A stretch of DNA of 64,000 nucleotides from Humulus lupulus (lineage: Eukaryota; Streptophyta; Magnoliopsida; Rosales; Cannabaceae). Below the pieces are notes generated by a model. That model was not told the DNA's origin, did no database searches, and saw only the letters and a program-made list of their open reading frames with translations. The stretch is taken from contig NC_084793.1 in assembly GCF_963169125.1 (NCBI RefSeq), positions 92,771,071 through 92,835,070 of the forward strand, in the 5' to 3' direction. Every line of letters begins with the position of its first letter. Positions within the stretch are counted from its first letter, which is position 1. Positions 47,657 to 59,821 of this stretch are shown piece after piece. The translations under genes were made by a program, and so were the position numbers.

Positions 47657-49401
47657 CATTAATCTATACATATTATTAATTGTTGTGTGAGATTATATGC
47701 ATTTTTATATTATATGCGATATATGTTTGAATGGATGAATGTTTATTTTTATGATGATAGATTCTTAAGGGTTGTTTATTATGTTGCTTTTGGGTTCAGG
47801 AATTGTTCTTAAAACTTCTAGATGAAATATTTAAGCCATTTTGGGTCATAGGAATTTTGTAATTTTTTTGTTTAAAAATTCAGGGAAATTTTTTTTTGTT
47901 GGAGCCGGAGCCCCAAGCTGCTGCCCAGCCAACCGCGCGTCTGCGTGCGTGCCCCTGCGCCATGCACAGTGCCCCTGCGCACTTGCCGCGAGCCTGCTTG
48001 CTGCCAGCCTCGTGCCCCCACGTGCCCAGTCATGCCCCTGCGCTCCAGCCTGCAGCCATGCACACCTGCTGCGCCTCCACACCCAGTTGTGCCCACGCCA
48101 GCTCCCAGTCGACCCTCCTCTAGCTGCCGAACTAGCCTCCAGTTGCCTCACCCTTGGTACAACCTAGGGTTTGTTTTAAACAAACAACCCCTAGTGTGCT
48201 GTTACCATAATTATTTTTAATTAAAAATCAGAAATTAAATTAAAATGGTTTTAATTTGGAAATTCCTTTAATTGAAATAATGTTGATTATTTTCCTTAAT
48301 TAAAAAATCCAAAATTAAAATTATCTTGAATTTTAATTTATTAAAATTAAATTGTTATATTTTATTTTTGAATTAAATTACCCAAATTCAAATTATGTTT
48401 GAATGTGATTAAAATGTTTATTATTTTGTCATGCATTATAACATGCCATTCATATACCCACACAGTACTGAGCTAGCATGCATTACATTCATGTAGAAAC
48501 GTGCTATTATGAACGTCCTATATTTTTTGGTTTATGTCTATATTTGATAATTCATATAACAATAAATTTAGTCTTAATTAGTTAAGATGGTAAATTAAAA
48601 TTAAAGTTGTTTAAATTGTTATTTTAATGAAAAATATTTTATTAAAATAAAAATGATAGTCTCTTAGTTAAAGCAAAATTAGAATTAGAATTAAGGGCAC
48701 ATTTTTTTTTTGTTTTGCTTTATTGGATTAGTAATTATTAGAATATCATTTTGTAAAAATAATTAAATTTATTTTTCCAACTAAATTAAAAAAATATAGA
48801 TTTTGTGAAAAAACACTTTTTTTTCTTCAAAATAGTGAGTGGGAGAGGGAGTTATAACAATAAGTCCAATGGTCTCCATTATTGGTTGAACACCGAGAGG
48901 CATAGAAAGGGCCTCATGTTGCCTCCGTTTGCGGCTTCCCTAAGGAAAAGCTTTTGAATATGTTTATTTTATCTCAAGGATGACTTCTCTTATGAGAATA
49001 TAATTAGTGATGTATTTCAATTTTGACTAATCCTAAGGCACACTCTTGAGTTAAGTCATTGATTGAAAATAATGCGTTACACTCCAAAGGTGTTTCTAGG
49101 CTTTCGAGCACGACTAGTACGTCTTGACCAAACTAGCGGTAGTTTATAAGCCAAAAGAGAAAAAGACGTTTTTAAGTTTTCACTTATGAAATTGAGATTT
49201 GTCTCAAAATTATTTTGGAGTTAGTCTACCTACCCTAAGGCGGTCCATTAACTTTCCAAATTAATTTATCGTGGGTTAGTATATATTTTTTATGTGTTTT
49301 TATATATTGCATTCATGCATCATATTTACTTTTCCAAATAAAATCTAGTATTTATTATATGTTTTAAATCATTATATTTTATTTATTTATTTCCAGCTAC
49401 A
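47657..49401 (+). other. copia leader with a GC-rich block
   Basis: Long 5' non-coding leader. 47895-48160 is GC-rich with repeats of GCCCCTGCGC and TGCAGCCATGCAC type, in strong contrast to the AT-rich surroundings; the same block recurs at 55145-55440 and inverted at 56440-56755. Open frames there on both strands are Ala/Pro/Cys-rich composition effects. Confidence 0.6.
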
Positions 49402-49803
49402 ATGGTTAATTCTCTTAATCCTGATCATGTACTTGAAAACTTGGGAAATCAAACATACCTCATTGACAAACTCTTGGAAATGATTCCATTTAATCTAATA
49501 CACATAAGAAGATGGTACGATGGGATTCACATTGTCTTCGAAACACAAAACTTGTATGGAGCGATCTATGATCTACCATCAGTGGAACCAAGTTTTTCAT
49601 CTAGCTTTGATGAACATGAAAAATATTGTGAATGGATGAGATCGAATCACCTGGCACGTCAATGCATGTTATTGACCATGCATGACGATATTAAAGACAG
49701 ATATATGGTTGTTGAAATTGCATACGAGATGTGGGCCATGATAAAGGATGATGCTATAACACATGCTCAATTTTTAAAATACGGGGTAAATTCGATTTAC
49801 TGA
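49402..49803 (+). pseudogene. copia Gag N-terminal fragment
   Basis: A 133-codon frame starting MVNSLNPDHVLENLGNQTYL, with WYDGIHIVFETQNLYGAI, WMRSNHLARQCMLLTMHDDI and AYEMWAMIKD. The Trp-rich N-terminal pattern and the EMWxxIK block resemble the copia Gag (UBN2-like) domain. The frame is lost after LKYG at about 49785, where a one-base shift would continue as GKFDLLKDF. No zinc knuckle follows, so Gag is truncated. It follows a leader of about 1.75 kb, as expected for gag position. Confidence 0.65.
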
Positions 49804-51339
49804 AAGACTTTTTAATACTTTTGAATTCTTAATTCAAAATTATGCCACTAATAATATTTTTCACATGTTCTTGTTTTTCAGGGGTGTAGAAATATTTTGA
49901 CGAAAAGAGTAGTTGCATTGAAGCCAAAGCAAAGAAGAAATAATGAGGAAAATTGAATAAAGAAAATATTAGTTTAGAAATTTATTTTTTTTAGTTAAAA
50001 AAAATTAAATTTTTTTTTTTCATTTTGAAATAGTTGATTTTCATTATGAAAGAAATAAAAAAGTTCTTTTTCTTTAAAGTAGTTCTAGAATTATTTCTAG
50101 AAACTATGTTTTTAGATTCTTTTTGATGAATAAACAAGTTGAGTATTTCTTTTGAATAATAAATTCAGTTTTTATTTTTGAAATATACTTGTTCCACCTA
50201 TTTCATCAATGAGTATAAATGATAATTAACTATTATTTATTATTGTGAAAATCATAGATTTAATAAGACATCTTATTCCAACCACAATTAAGTGAAACAT
50301 ATATGTGAATTATTTTTGAGATTGACTTGTAATTAATTAGACACATAAAACAAATAAAAGACAGTCGTTTATTGCAACCATTTAATGGTACTCTCCCTGT
50401 TTATATAGTCTGTTAATCAAAGTTAAACAAAAGACCTTTCTCTAATAAAGGATCAAAAATCACATAATCGTTTAGCTAATACATAGAGATGTATGTTGAA
50501 CCTTTTAATGTTCAAAGTTAAAAGAAATAATAAATAGTAAGTCAATATTGATTGACATTTGTTTTAGATATGTTTAACTTTGATTGAATGCAAAGAAAAT
50601 TTCTAGAAATTTTCATGCAACATTCAAAGTAAAGTCACTTAGAGACTTGTTTGATCTGATCAAAAGGAAGTTAAAACTCAAATTTGGAATTAAGGTAATT
50701 TGCATGTGAACTTGGAATTCAAACCCAACTCACATACAACTAGAATGCTAAGCATAATCAGTATTTTGGAAATTGAATTTAATCATATTAGATAAGATTA
50801 AATAGATAATGAGTAATCATTACCGTCTTTATTATTTCTATAATTTTAAACACTTGTTATACTCTGTACATGTTTGATTGTACAACATCAAAGACTTAGA
50901 AGTTGGGATTCACAAGTGGTTATGTGAATACATTTAAAATTTTCCATGGAGTTATCTAGTGAAACAGTTTAATAATCATAAAAGATTGCAACAGAGTTTG
51001 TATCTCTTTAAATGCTACTTTAATGAAGCATGACTGTTATAATCACTATATTTTCTAGTTAAGTTGTACTAGAAATAATGACTGGAAGTCAAATAAGAAA
51101 GTTACTAATAATTAACAATGATAAAACCAAATAATATCACGAATTTTGTAAGTCATTATTGTAGTGGGAGTGTTAATTAGTAACTACTCCATTACAAATG
51201 TAAAGATAGTTAAAATGTGTAACACAATCTAACTATACTTCATTTACATACTAGTATATGAAATGAATTTTTTTTACGGAAAACAATGGTTGAAACAACA
51301 TGAATCTAGAAATAGAATTTGAAATTCAATGACATATGA
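49804..51339. other. copia interior, no coding signal
   Basis: AT-rich. It occupies the place of the Gag C-terminus, protease and integrase but none can be recognised; these are deleted or decayed. Confidence 0.5.
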
Positions 51340-52140
51340 TTCTTGAGCATCCAACTAAAGTTTAGTTGGAAACAAGATATTCAAGATGAAGAGGAGAATA
51401 GAGGAAAGTACAGATTTTTCAAAGATAGGTTAATAGCCTAAGGTTATGAAAAATAAGAAGAATTTATTACTTGAATAAATATCTTGTACTGTGGCCTAAC
51501 TTAAATCTGTTTATATACTCTTATCCACTGCTTTATGCATGGATTCTGAGGTTAATTTATGTGGATGTCTAAGTAGTCTTTACTGAATGGATGACATGAC
51601 AAGATCATTTAAAGATCTCGACCAGAAAGATTCTATTGTGATTCTTATTCTTAATATTGACAACATTCTAATCATTGGGAATGATGTAGAGAAAACATCA
51701 ATAGAAAAGAAATGGTTAGCTGAACATTTCTAAATATTTGATTTAGAAAAGCCAAGAATGCTCTATGCATCCAGTTCTTTGAAAAAACAATGTTTTGGCA
51801 CTGTCTCAAGCAACTTACATAGATAAGAAGCATAAATACTTAATTTTACAAAATCCAAGAAAGGCTTTTTGCCTGCCCGGACAGGAGGATGTATTGTCTA
51901 AATAAATATCTATTTATTCTTTTACTAGAAAAAGAGGACGTGAGACAAGTATTCGTACTACTCAGTGATAGACTGTTTAATGTATCGAATGTTGTGTTTT
52001 GACATTTGTTAAACGTTGGGAATAGTCAACAGTTATCAATCCATTATGGAATGAGTCAATGAATAATTATAAAGCTTAATTTTGAGTATCTTGAATATAA
52101 TAGAGATTATATGTATGTACATTTAGGCAGAGACCTAAAA
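51340..52140 (+). pseudogene. copia reverse transcriptase / RNase H remnant
   Basis: Scattered short frames in the copia order: YRFFKDRLIA-GY near 51410, a FMWMSK-SLLNG stretch matching the DVKTAFLNG block near 51560, NIDNILIIGNDVEKTSIEKK (equivalent to the YVDD region with Asp-Asn-Ile in place of Asp-Asp-Ile) near 51655, LEKPRMLYAS, then LMYRMLCFDIC and GIVNSYQS near 51975-52045 from the end of RT/RNase H. Stops and shifts interrupt it throughout. This identifies the element as Ty1/copia. Confidence 0.7.
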
Positions 52141-52603
52141 TCCCAAAGGATGATCTGATATTAAATCTTTAAAGAATGATATAAGAATCAACTTCCATAA
52201 CTGTGGAGCAAACACATTAATCTAAAAAGGTGTTAGACATTTCCGATTTATATGTTTCACCACAAAAGCCGAAATGTAACAACTACGAGTAGTTAAATAG
52301 GCTATTTGATTTAGTTAAGTTCTTTGTCATTCTGAAAAGGGTTACAGACTAGAATAAACAACTAATATCTCATCACGAAAGCAATAGAGATACAACTATT
52401 CTAGAAGAACTAGAAATCATGAGAGCGTAAAGCACATGAAATGAAGTATCATTTAATTCAAGACAATATTACATAATTGATGTAATGATCTTGAAGATAA
52501 CTTCAAAACAGTTTCTTACAAAATTGTTACAAAGACTTTGTTAGACAAAATCGGTTAGGAAAATATGATAGACATATTAAAAGAGATGCCTCAATTTGCA
52601 TTA

Positions 52604-52617
52604 TGGAAAGTGGGAGA
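52604..52617 (+). other. polypurine tract of the copia element
   Basis: GGAAAGTGGGAGAT immediately before the 3' LTR; its complement sits at 46088 next to the minus-oriented LTR. Confidence 0.75.
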
Positions 52618-52618
52618 T

Positions 52619-54887
52619 TGTTGGGAATAGTACCCTTAAAGCAATTGTAGTTGACAAATACTATAAATGAAATAATTAATTGAATGGAATTGAATTATTA
52701 TTATTATATATATATAGACTATGTATGATATTATATGATAATATTAAGTAAATATCAAAAAATTCTAAAACTTATCTACGTAGTCTTAATCTCATATTGG
52801 TATGAGAGGATCGAGATTAAGATAATAAACTTAAAGCAGTTCACAGTAAAATAAAGTTATAGAATCTTTAGATTAATTACTACTACTACGGGTCACTAGT
52901 ATTATGAATACATGTGACCTAGATCTGGGTTACTAGTGTAGTAGGACACTTTAGTGGAGGTACTTTGCATGCTGAGAGTATGTAGAACTGGACCATATGT
53001 GATTTGTTAATACTTGTTTCAACACCCTTTCATAGTGTTAATCAAACACATAAAACGATGATCATATACACGATGATCTTTATCCTGAGGTTGCTATGAA
53101 CTCCTATATATGTCATATGATCCTTTGATTCATGCATTAAGGTTTGTCAGAATGATCAGGCTAAGAACAATTATTTTGGGGACTCAATGATAAATATGGC
53201 TGGGGACGTAGTTTAAGAGATATGGAATCTATACATTTTGATATATTGAATAATGGTTCCCTATTGGGATGAATTTTGGAACTGAAAAGGTTATGAGCGC
53301 TCACGTTGCAAACTTGTTGTAACATAAGCTTCACTAGTAATGTCAATGGTACTCTAGGAACAAGATATAGCTAAAGGGTAAAACGGTAATTTCATTCCCT
53401 TATAATTATGAACCATTAATAGAGGATTAACATTGTATGTTATGATTATATCAATTGACACTTTATTCTTTAATAATGTACTCAGAAAATATGTCTATAA
53501 TTATCAAGAGTTCAATCTCATATTTATAATGGAGTAATCATGAGATTAATAAATATGATTATTTAATAACAGAGCTTTGATTAATAATGTAATATTTATT
53601 GGATGTTGATATTATAGGACCATAGGTCCTCAGGTTGGCTCTATCAACATCATATCAAGGTAAGAGTTGATACAAGGGTATAACTGTAATTTAGAAATTT
53701 GAGAAGAATTTTATTCTTCGGGTAAAGTATACAATTATATGATAATTGAGGTTGAAAAATTAATTTGGAATTAATTATTAATTTTTGAAAATATATTTAT
53801 TAATTTAAATATGTAAATTTCTAGTTTCATTTATATAAATAAATAAATAAAATTTTGAAATTAATTATTTTATTTGATTGGGAGAAAATAAAATTGGTAA
53901 GTCAAAAATAGTTTTTGATTTATTGAATTTTAAAAGATGATGATAATGATGATCATCAATTTGAATTTTGAATTTTGAGTTTAAAATTTAAATTTTGAAA
54001 TATGGTTGTTATATTTTCCTTAAAAATATTAACACCTTATTTTGTTGAAGATTGATTTTAATTAAATAAAAGAAAAATACAAAAATCCCTAAAAAGGGAA
54101 TAGTAGGTCACGCATGACACAGTCCATAGATTGTGCCATGCGTGTACCAAATACACTGATATGTATTAGTGTAGCTTTTATTTTATTTATTTAATAATTT
54201 GAAAAAAAAATTTCAAATTTGATAAGTTAGATACTTACCTAAATCAATTCCTATCATCATTATAATATTTTATTATTTTACTATTATTATTAGGAATAAT
54301 AAGATAATAGAATTATCTCTCTCTATATATATATATGATATATAATAAAGAGAAGGTAGAACATTAGAGACTACACATATCAAATACAATGTAGAAAAGT
54401 TTTCAGAGTTTTTGCCAAACAAAACTCTTTCTTCTTCTTCTTCTTCTTCTTCTTCTTTATTCTAATCATTCTCAGACCATAATCCAAGTTCTCATGTGTT
54501 GAGAAATACTTGGGATTCCTAAAAAAAATACAAACACATGTTCTCTATGTGCCCACACACATCTTGAGGTGTAGAGAACACTCCGGAAGATCATGGTTTA
54601 AGTGCTTAAAGCTTTGGATAGGAAGATCGAAAAATATACGAAAAGTCTCAAGGACACTAGATCGACTTCAAGAGGTAATTGTTTATGTTCTTGATTTTTT
54701 TTGTATTTATATATTTTATATTTTTATATATATATTTGTTGCATGATTAATAATATTGTATATTAATGTTTCTGGATTGTTTTCTTGGTCATATAAATTG
54801 TTTATATGATTTATAAATTCTTTTATTGTTGTATACAATGGGCCCACCACGCCCGTTTTGCTGTGTGCTCTGAATGTTTTTCCAACA
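52619..54887 (+). repeat. 3' copia LTR, full length
   Basis: 2269 bp, TGTTGGGAATAG to TTTTCCAACA. Contains a (CTT)n run at 54427-54460 and the conserved CACACACATCTTGAGGTG stretch near the 3' end. Reference copy for the other fragments in the window. Confidence 0.88.
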
Positions 54888-55690
54888 ATTGGTACCAGAG
54901 CAGGTCATTAATCTAATACATATTATTAATTGGTATGTGAGATTATATGCATTTTTATATTATATGCGATATATGTTTGAATGGATGGATGCTTATTTTC
55001 ATGATGATAGATTCTTAAGGGTTGTTTATTATTGTGCTTTTGCGTTTAGGAATTGTTCTTAAACTTTCTAGATAAAATATGTAAGCAATTTTGGGGCATA
55101 GAAATTTTTTAATTTTTTTGTTTAAAAATTATGGGTAAAAAATTCTGTTGGAGCCCGAGCCTCGAGCTGCTGCCCAGCTAGCGTGCGCTAGCTAGCCATG
55201 CATTTGCCTGCATGCGCAGCCCAGTTGCGCCCTTGTGCCAAGCACAGAGCCCCTACGCACTAGCTGCGAGCCTGCTTGCTTCTAGCCCCATGCCCCTGCG
55301 CGCCTAATCGTGCCCCTGGGCGCTCCAGCTTGTAGCCATGCACACCTCTTGCGCCTCCATGCCCAGCCGTGCCCACGCCAGTTCCTAGTTGACCCTCCTC
55401 CAACTGCCGGACCAGCCCCTAGCCGCTGCACCCTTGGTACAACCTAGGGTTTGTTTTAAACAAACCCAAGTGTGTGTTACCATAATTATTTTTAATTATT
55501 CCTTTAATTAAAAATCATAAATTATATTAAAATGATTTTAATTTGAAAATTTCTTTAATTGAAATAATGTTGATTATTTTCCTTAATTAAATTTTTTTTA
55601 ATTGTTAACTTCCATAATTTAAATTGTTTTAATTAAAATATCGAAAATAAAAATTATCTTGTTTTAATAATTAAAAAACATTTTTCAGTA
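54888..55690 (+). repeat. second leader copy after the 3' LTR
   Basis: Starts with the primer site TGGTACCAGAGCAGG (54890-54904) and follows 47639-48350: the ATGATGATAGATTCTTAAGG segment, the GC-rich block (55145-55440) and the AT-rich tail. So the LTR at 52619 serves as both a 3' LTR and the 5' LTR of a second, truncated unit. Confidence 0.82.
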
Positions 55691-57042
55691 AAGTAACAAA
55701 TTAAAAAACTTTGATTTTGATTTACCTTCTTAACTAATTAAGACAAAGTTTTTTATTATATGAATTATCATATATAAACATATAATAAAATATAGGACGT
55801 TCCTAATAGCATGTTTCTACACGAATGTAATGCATACTAATTGCATACTGTGTGGGTATATGAATGACATGTTATAATGCATGACAAAATATTAAACATT
55901 TTAATCACATTCAAACATTTATAATAAGTAAATAGAAAAGGGTTGGTAACTTTTGGCTATTTCTAGAAAAATGACAACACTTGCAAAAAATACATGAAAA
56001 TGTATCCTAGACTATCTAAGGCCTAATGAAGAGCACCTTGATCTCGATCCTTGAGATGTAGTCTTGAGCCAATGTAACCCTTTTCCATATCCATTTTGAA
56101 TTATACAACTTTGTAATTATTTAACCAAACTTTTAAAATAATTAAAATTTGGGTCTTAACACCCAAATAGTTTCTATGGCCCGATTTGAATTTGGGTAAT
56201 ATATTTCAAAAGTAAAATTAAACAATTTAATTTTAATAAATTAAAATTCAAAATAATTTTAATTTTGGATATTTTAATTAAAAAAATTTAATCATGGAAG
56301 AGAATAATTAAAACATTTTTAATTAAGGAAAATAATCAATATTATTTCAATTAAAGAAATTTCCAAATTAAAACCATTTTAATTCAATTTCAAATTTTTA
56401 ATTAAATGAAAAATTAAAATAATTTTGGTAACAACACATCAGGGTTTGTAAGGCACAAACCCTAAGTGTGTCACCAATGTGGATGGCGGCAAGAGAGTCT
56501 GGCGGTGGAGGAGGCCATGACTCATGGGGGTTGCAGAAGCGCGCAGCTGGGTGCAGGGCTGTAGCACGGCCTGGGCATGCGGCACAGCATGGGCGCGGCT
56601 GGCGCAGGCGGGCACGGCTGGGTGCAGGCGTGCGTGGGCATGACAGATTGGGCATGTGTGGGTACGACTCGGCATGGGTGCAGTGTGGGCGCAGGCGGGC
56701 GTAGGTAGGTGCAGGGGCACAACTCGGGCCTCAGGGTTCGTGCTCCAGGCTTGAGCCATCTTAGAAATTTTAAAAGAAAAATTACAAAATTCCTATGCCC
56801 CAAAAAATTTGGCTTACATTTTTAATCTATAAATTTTAAGAACAATTCCTAAACCCAAAAGCACCATTATAAACAACGCTTAAGAATCTATCATCATCAA
56901 TATAAACATCCATCCATTCAAACATATATCACATAAAATATAAAAATGTACATAGTCCCACACAGCAATTAATAATATGCAGAGATTAATGACCTGCTCT
57001 TGTACCAATTGATGGAAAAATAATAAGAGTGCACATCGAAAA
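55691..57042 (-). repeat. inverted copia leader copy with LTR tip
   Basis: Reverse complement of the leader: 55700-55925 matches 48400-48600, 56200-56400 the AT-rich tail, 56440-56755 the GC-rich block, and 56994-57008 the primer site (CCTGCTCTTGTACCA). 57010-57042 is the last about 33 bp of an LTR. About 270 bp at 55930-56200 is not in the other copies. Together with 54888-55690 it forms head-to-head arms. Confidence 0.8.
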
Positions 57043-59483
57043 TGTAACGACCCAAGTTTGCTAATAGGGCTTGATTAGCATGCCTGGAGGGCAATAAATG
57101 ATTTAATATGTTAATATGTGGATTTATGTGATAAAGATGCATGTTTAGCTGAATTAAATATGCATGTGATAAAGATGCATGTTTAGCTGAATTAAATATG
57201 GATGTTAGGGGTATGTTCGTGATTTTAGCCCGTTGAGGGCGTAAATGTGATAAATATGATATGCATGTGATATATCTCTGTGTAGCACGATCTGAGACAG
57301 TCCTGGGGAGCGGTTAGCCAGAAAGTCACAACGGGGTTGAGAATCCGACTCAAGGCGAGTCGAGGGGTACTTTGGGTATTAGATGTATTATGGGGTTATC
57401 GAGTTATAGAAATAAATATTTGGAGATATATTTGAGGATAGAATGTCTAGGAGGAGATATTGGGGAAAATTTACCATTTTGCCCTCGGGGATGTTTTGGT
57501 ATCCCGAGCCTTGAGGTAACCACATAGACTAAGTTAAATGAAACAAAAAGGAAAGAATTATTGAGAGACTTGTAGAAACCGACCCTTTATCCTTCTTTCT
57601 CTTTTTCTCCCAAAGAAAAACACAGAGACTTGGTGATCTTAGCTAGAACTCTAAGAATTGGAGCTCTAGAATTGGAGATTAACTCAAAGATTGATGGTGG
57701 ATTCAAGCAGAGTTTGAGGTAAGGTTTGAATTAAGGTTTTAATATTTAAGTGTTGTGTTTTTTGGGGTGTGTTCTAAGAGGTTTTGGGTTTTTGAATTTG
57801 AAGAATAAATTGAGGCTGGAACCTTGGAAGTTAAGCCAGAAAACTCTTGGAAGATTGGTTTTGCAGTTGAGGTAAGCTCCAATTTAAAGTTTAAAGATTG
57901 AATTATAGTGTTTCCATGGCTGGGTTTTGAGTTCTTGAGTTAGAAAATTTCAGAGATTGAAATGGATTTTTAATGGGTTTCTAGTCTAGGTTTCAGCTAG
58001 GTTTTGTTGCTGGAATCTTGTGGGAAGTTTGTGGATAATTGAGTTGTGAAATTGGGATGATTGTGGGTGGTTTTGAGAGAGGTTTGGGTGTCAAAAATGG
58101 ATGTTTTTATCTGGGTTCAAAGGGTCGGGCCGCAGCATAGTTCTTGGTGAGCCCCGACCCTTCCAATCTGAGGTGTGCTGAGGAATGAGGGCAGGCCGCG
58201 GCATGGCCTGAGTAATGCCGCGGCCCTTACCTGTTTTTGGGCATTTGGAGGTCTCTGGTTGGGGCCATGTCGTGGCATGGTTGGCTAATGCCACGACCCT
58301 TAAGGGATTTTGGGATTTTGATATTCTAGGCTTGGGAATTTAACCTAGGGTGCTCGGGATTGAATCTTTTACCATGTTTGGTGAAACTAAATGACCCTGA
58401 GACTAGAATTGTGATTTAAAGCTAGTTAATGGATTGGAATTTGATGGATGAATATTGTTAATGCGTTGTGATTAGGGCTTCGGCGAGGCTCGGTTTAGAG
58501 GACTGTGCTCAGGACATCGGTGCTCGGAAAGCTCGGGACTCAGGTAAGAAAACTACTCTTTCCTGTAGAGCATGAGTTGAAGGGCTCGACCCTATGTAAT
58601 TAAGTTGTGGGGCTCGACCCTATATGTGATTAAGTTGTAGGGCTCGACCCTATGTTATTGAGTTGTAGGGCTCGACCCTATATGACTGTGTAGTGTGGTT
58701 TGACCCTTTGATTGTGTTTATGTATGCTTAGCTTGTTGATTAGCTTTATCATATGTGAATGTGTTGATTGAACGGCATGAGCCGTGAACGGTGAATACCG
58801 ATAATGGTGAAGGCTGAGAATGGCAATGGGCTGGGAACGGTGATAGGCACGTGAAGTGTAAGGCCGAGTGCGGCAAAGGGCCAGGGCCGGAAGCAGCGTT
58901 TAGCACGTGGAGTGCGAGTTGCTAGAATAGATCCTAAAGGATACATGGGATATCCTCACGGTGTGAACCACGAACCCAGGGCCTGGTAAAGCACCTGGGG
59001 CAGCTTGGTCGTATGTATTTAGCCTATTGATGGCCTGTGTTATATGTTATGTGTTGGTTTTGCATATGTTATCTGTTTGTGGGTTTTCTTGCTGGGCTTC
59101 GGCTCACGGGTGCTCTGTGGTGCAGATAAGGGCAAGGAGAAAGCCAACCAACCATGAATGTAGCAAGCATGAGGCGGCGTGTACATGTTTGGCCTGCCTG
59201 GCTACCACAGCCAGTGGATTTTGGGAGCTGATTGTAGTAAAACCTAGATTTTGTCGTTTAGCCGACTTGGTTGTATTTATATTGTGTAAATATTTCTAAA
59301 CTGTATTTTGGGATCCCAGGTGTCAAACTTTTATGATTTTCAATGAAATAGAGTTATTTCCAAAAAAATTCTACTTTGTTTATGACTTAATTACACTTTT
59401 GCTTTAAAAGCCTCGATTAGCGAGTGATTGCACATTTTTTTTAAACTCACTTGGTAACGGCTCTAAGGTAGTAGGGCGTTACA
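57043..59483 (+). repeat. 5' LTR
   Basis: 2441 bp, TGTAACGACCC to GGGCGTTACA. It has a 38-bp direct duplication at about 57128-57210 (GATAAAGATGCATGTTTAGC), the GGCCGCGGC-type GC-rich block (58124-58310), four about 29-bp units with GGGCTCGACCCTAT (58580-58690), and the conserved GGCTTCGGCTCACGGGTGCT block at 59094-59113. Confidence 0.9.
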
Positions 59484-59485
59484 AC

Positions 59486-59502
59486 TTGGTATCAGAGCGA
59501 GC
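59486..59502 (+). other. primer binding site, initiator tRNA-Met-like
   Basis: TTGGTATCAGAGCGAGC two bases after the LTR; the TGGTATCAGAGC core is unchanged. Confidence 0.85.
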
Positions 59503-59821
59503 CAAGGTTTATGGTTTTGGAGATTGACCGAACATGTACGCTCACTGTCAGTGACAAGCTCGACTCAAGGTTTGTTGGTATGATTGACTAATATGTATGA
59601 ATATGTGCTTGAATGCCCTGTTTGCCTGCTTATTTCATATAGAGCATGATGAATGAGTTAACATATGCATGATGCCAGGGCATGGCCCGTTGTGTGTTAT
59701 ATGTTATTTGTATGTTATGTGAATTATTGTTTGTGGATGGCTAATGTGTTTGGGAGGTGGTTTTGGATGTTGTTATCATGCCTGATGAGAGGCGTCGTTG
59801 GTTGCAGGCATATTTGTTGAG

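Larger units (their letters stand above)
46527..54887 (+). mobile_element. Ty1/copia element, decayed
   Basis: LTRs start TGTTGGGAATAG (46527, 52619) and end TTTTTCCAACA (47638, 54887). A primer site follows the 5' LTR and a polypurine tract GAAAGTGGGAGA precedes the 3' LTR. Only a Gag fragment and a shredded RT/RNase H tail remain; protease and integrase are not seen. It inserted into a minus-oriented relative. A second leader copy follows the 3' LTR, so no right-hand target duplication could be found. Confidence 0.8.

Noticed and set aside
47841..48220. Several overlapping open frames on both strands
   Set aside because: They arise from the GC-rich repeat composition; all frames are open and the products are Ala/Pro/Cys/His-biased without a domain.
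56398..56803. Open frames with Pro/Ala/Cys-rich products
   Set aside because: Inverted copy of the same GC-rich leader block; not conserved as protein among copies.
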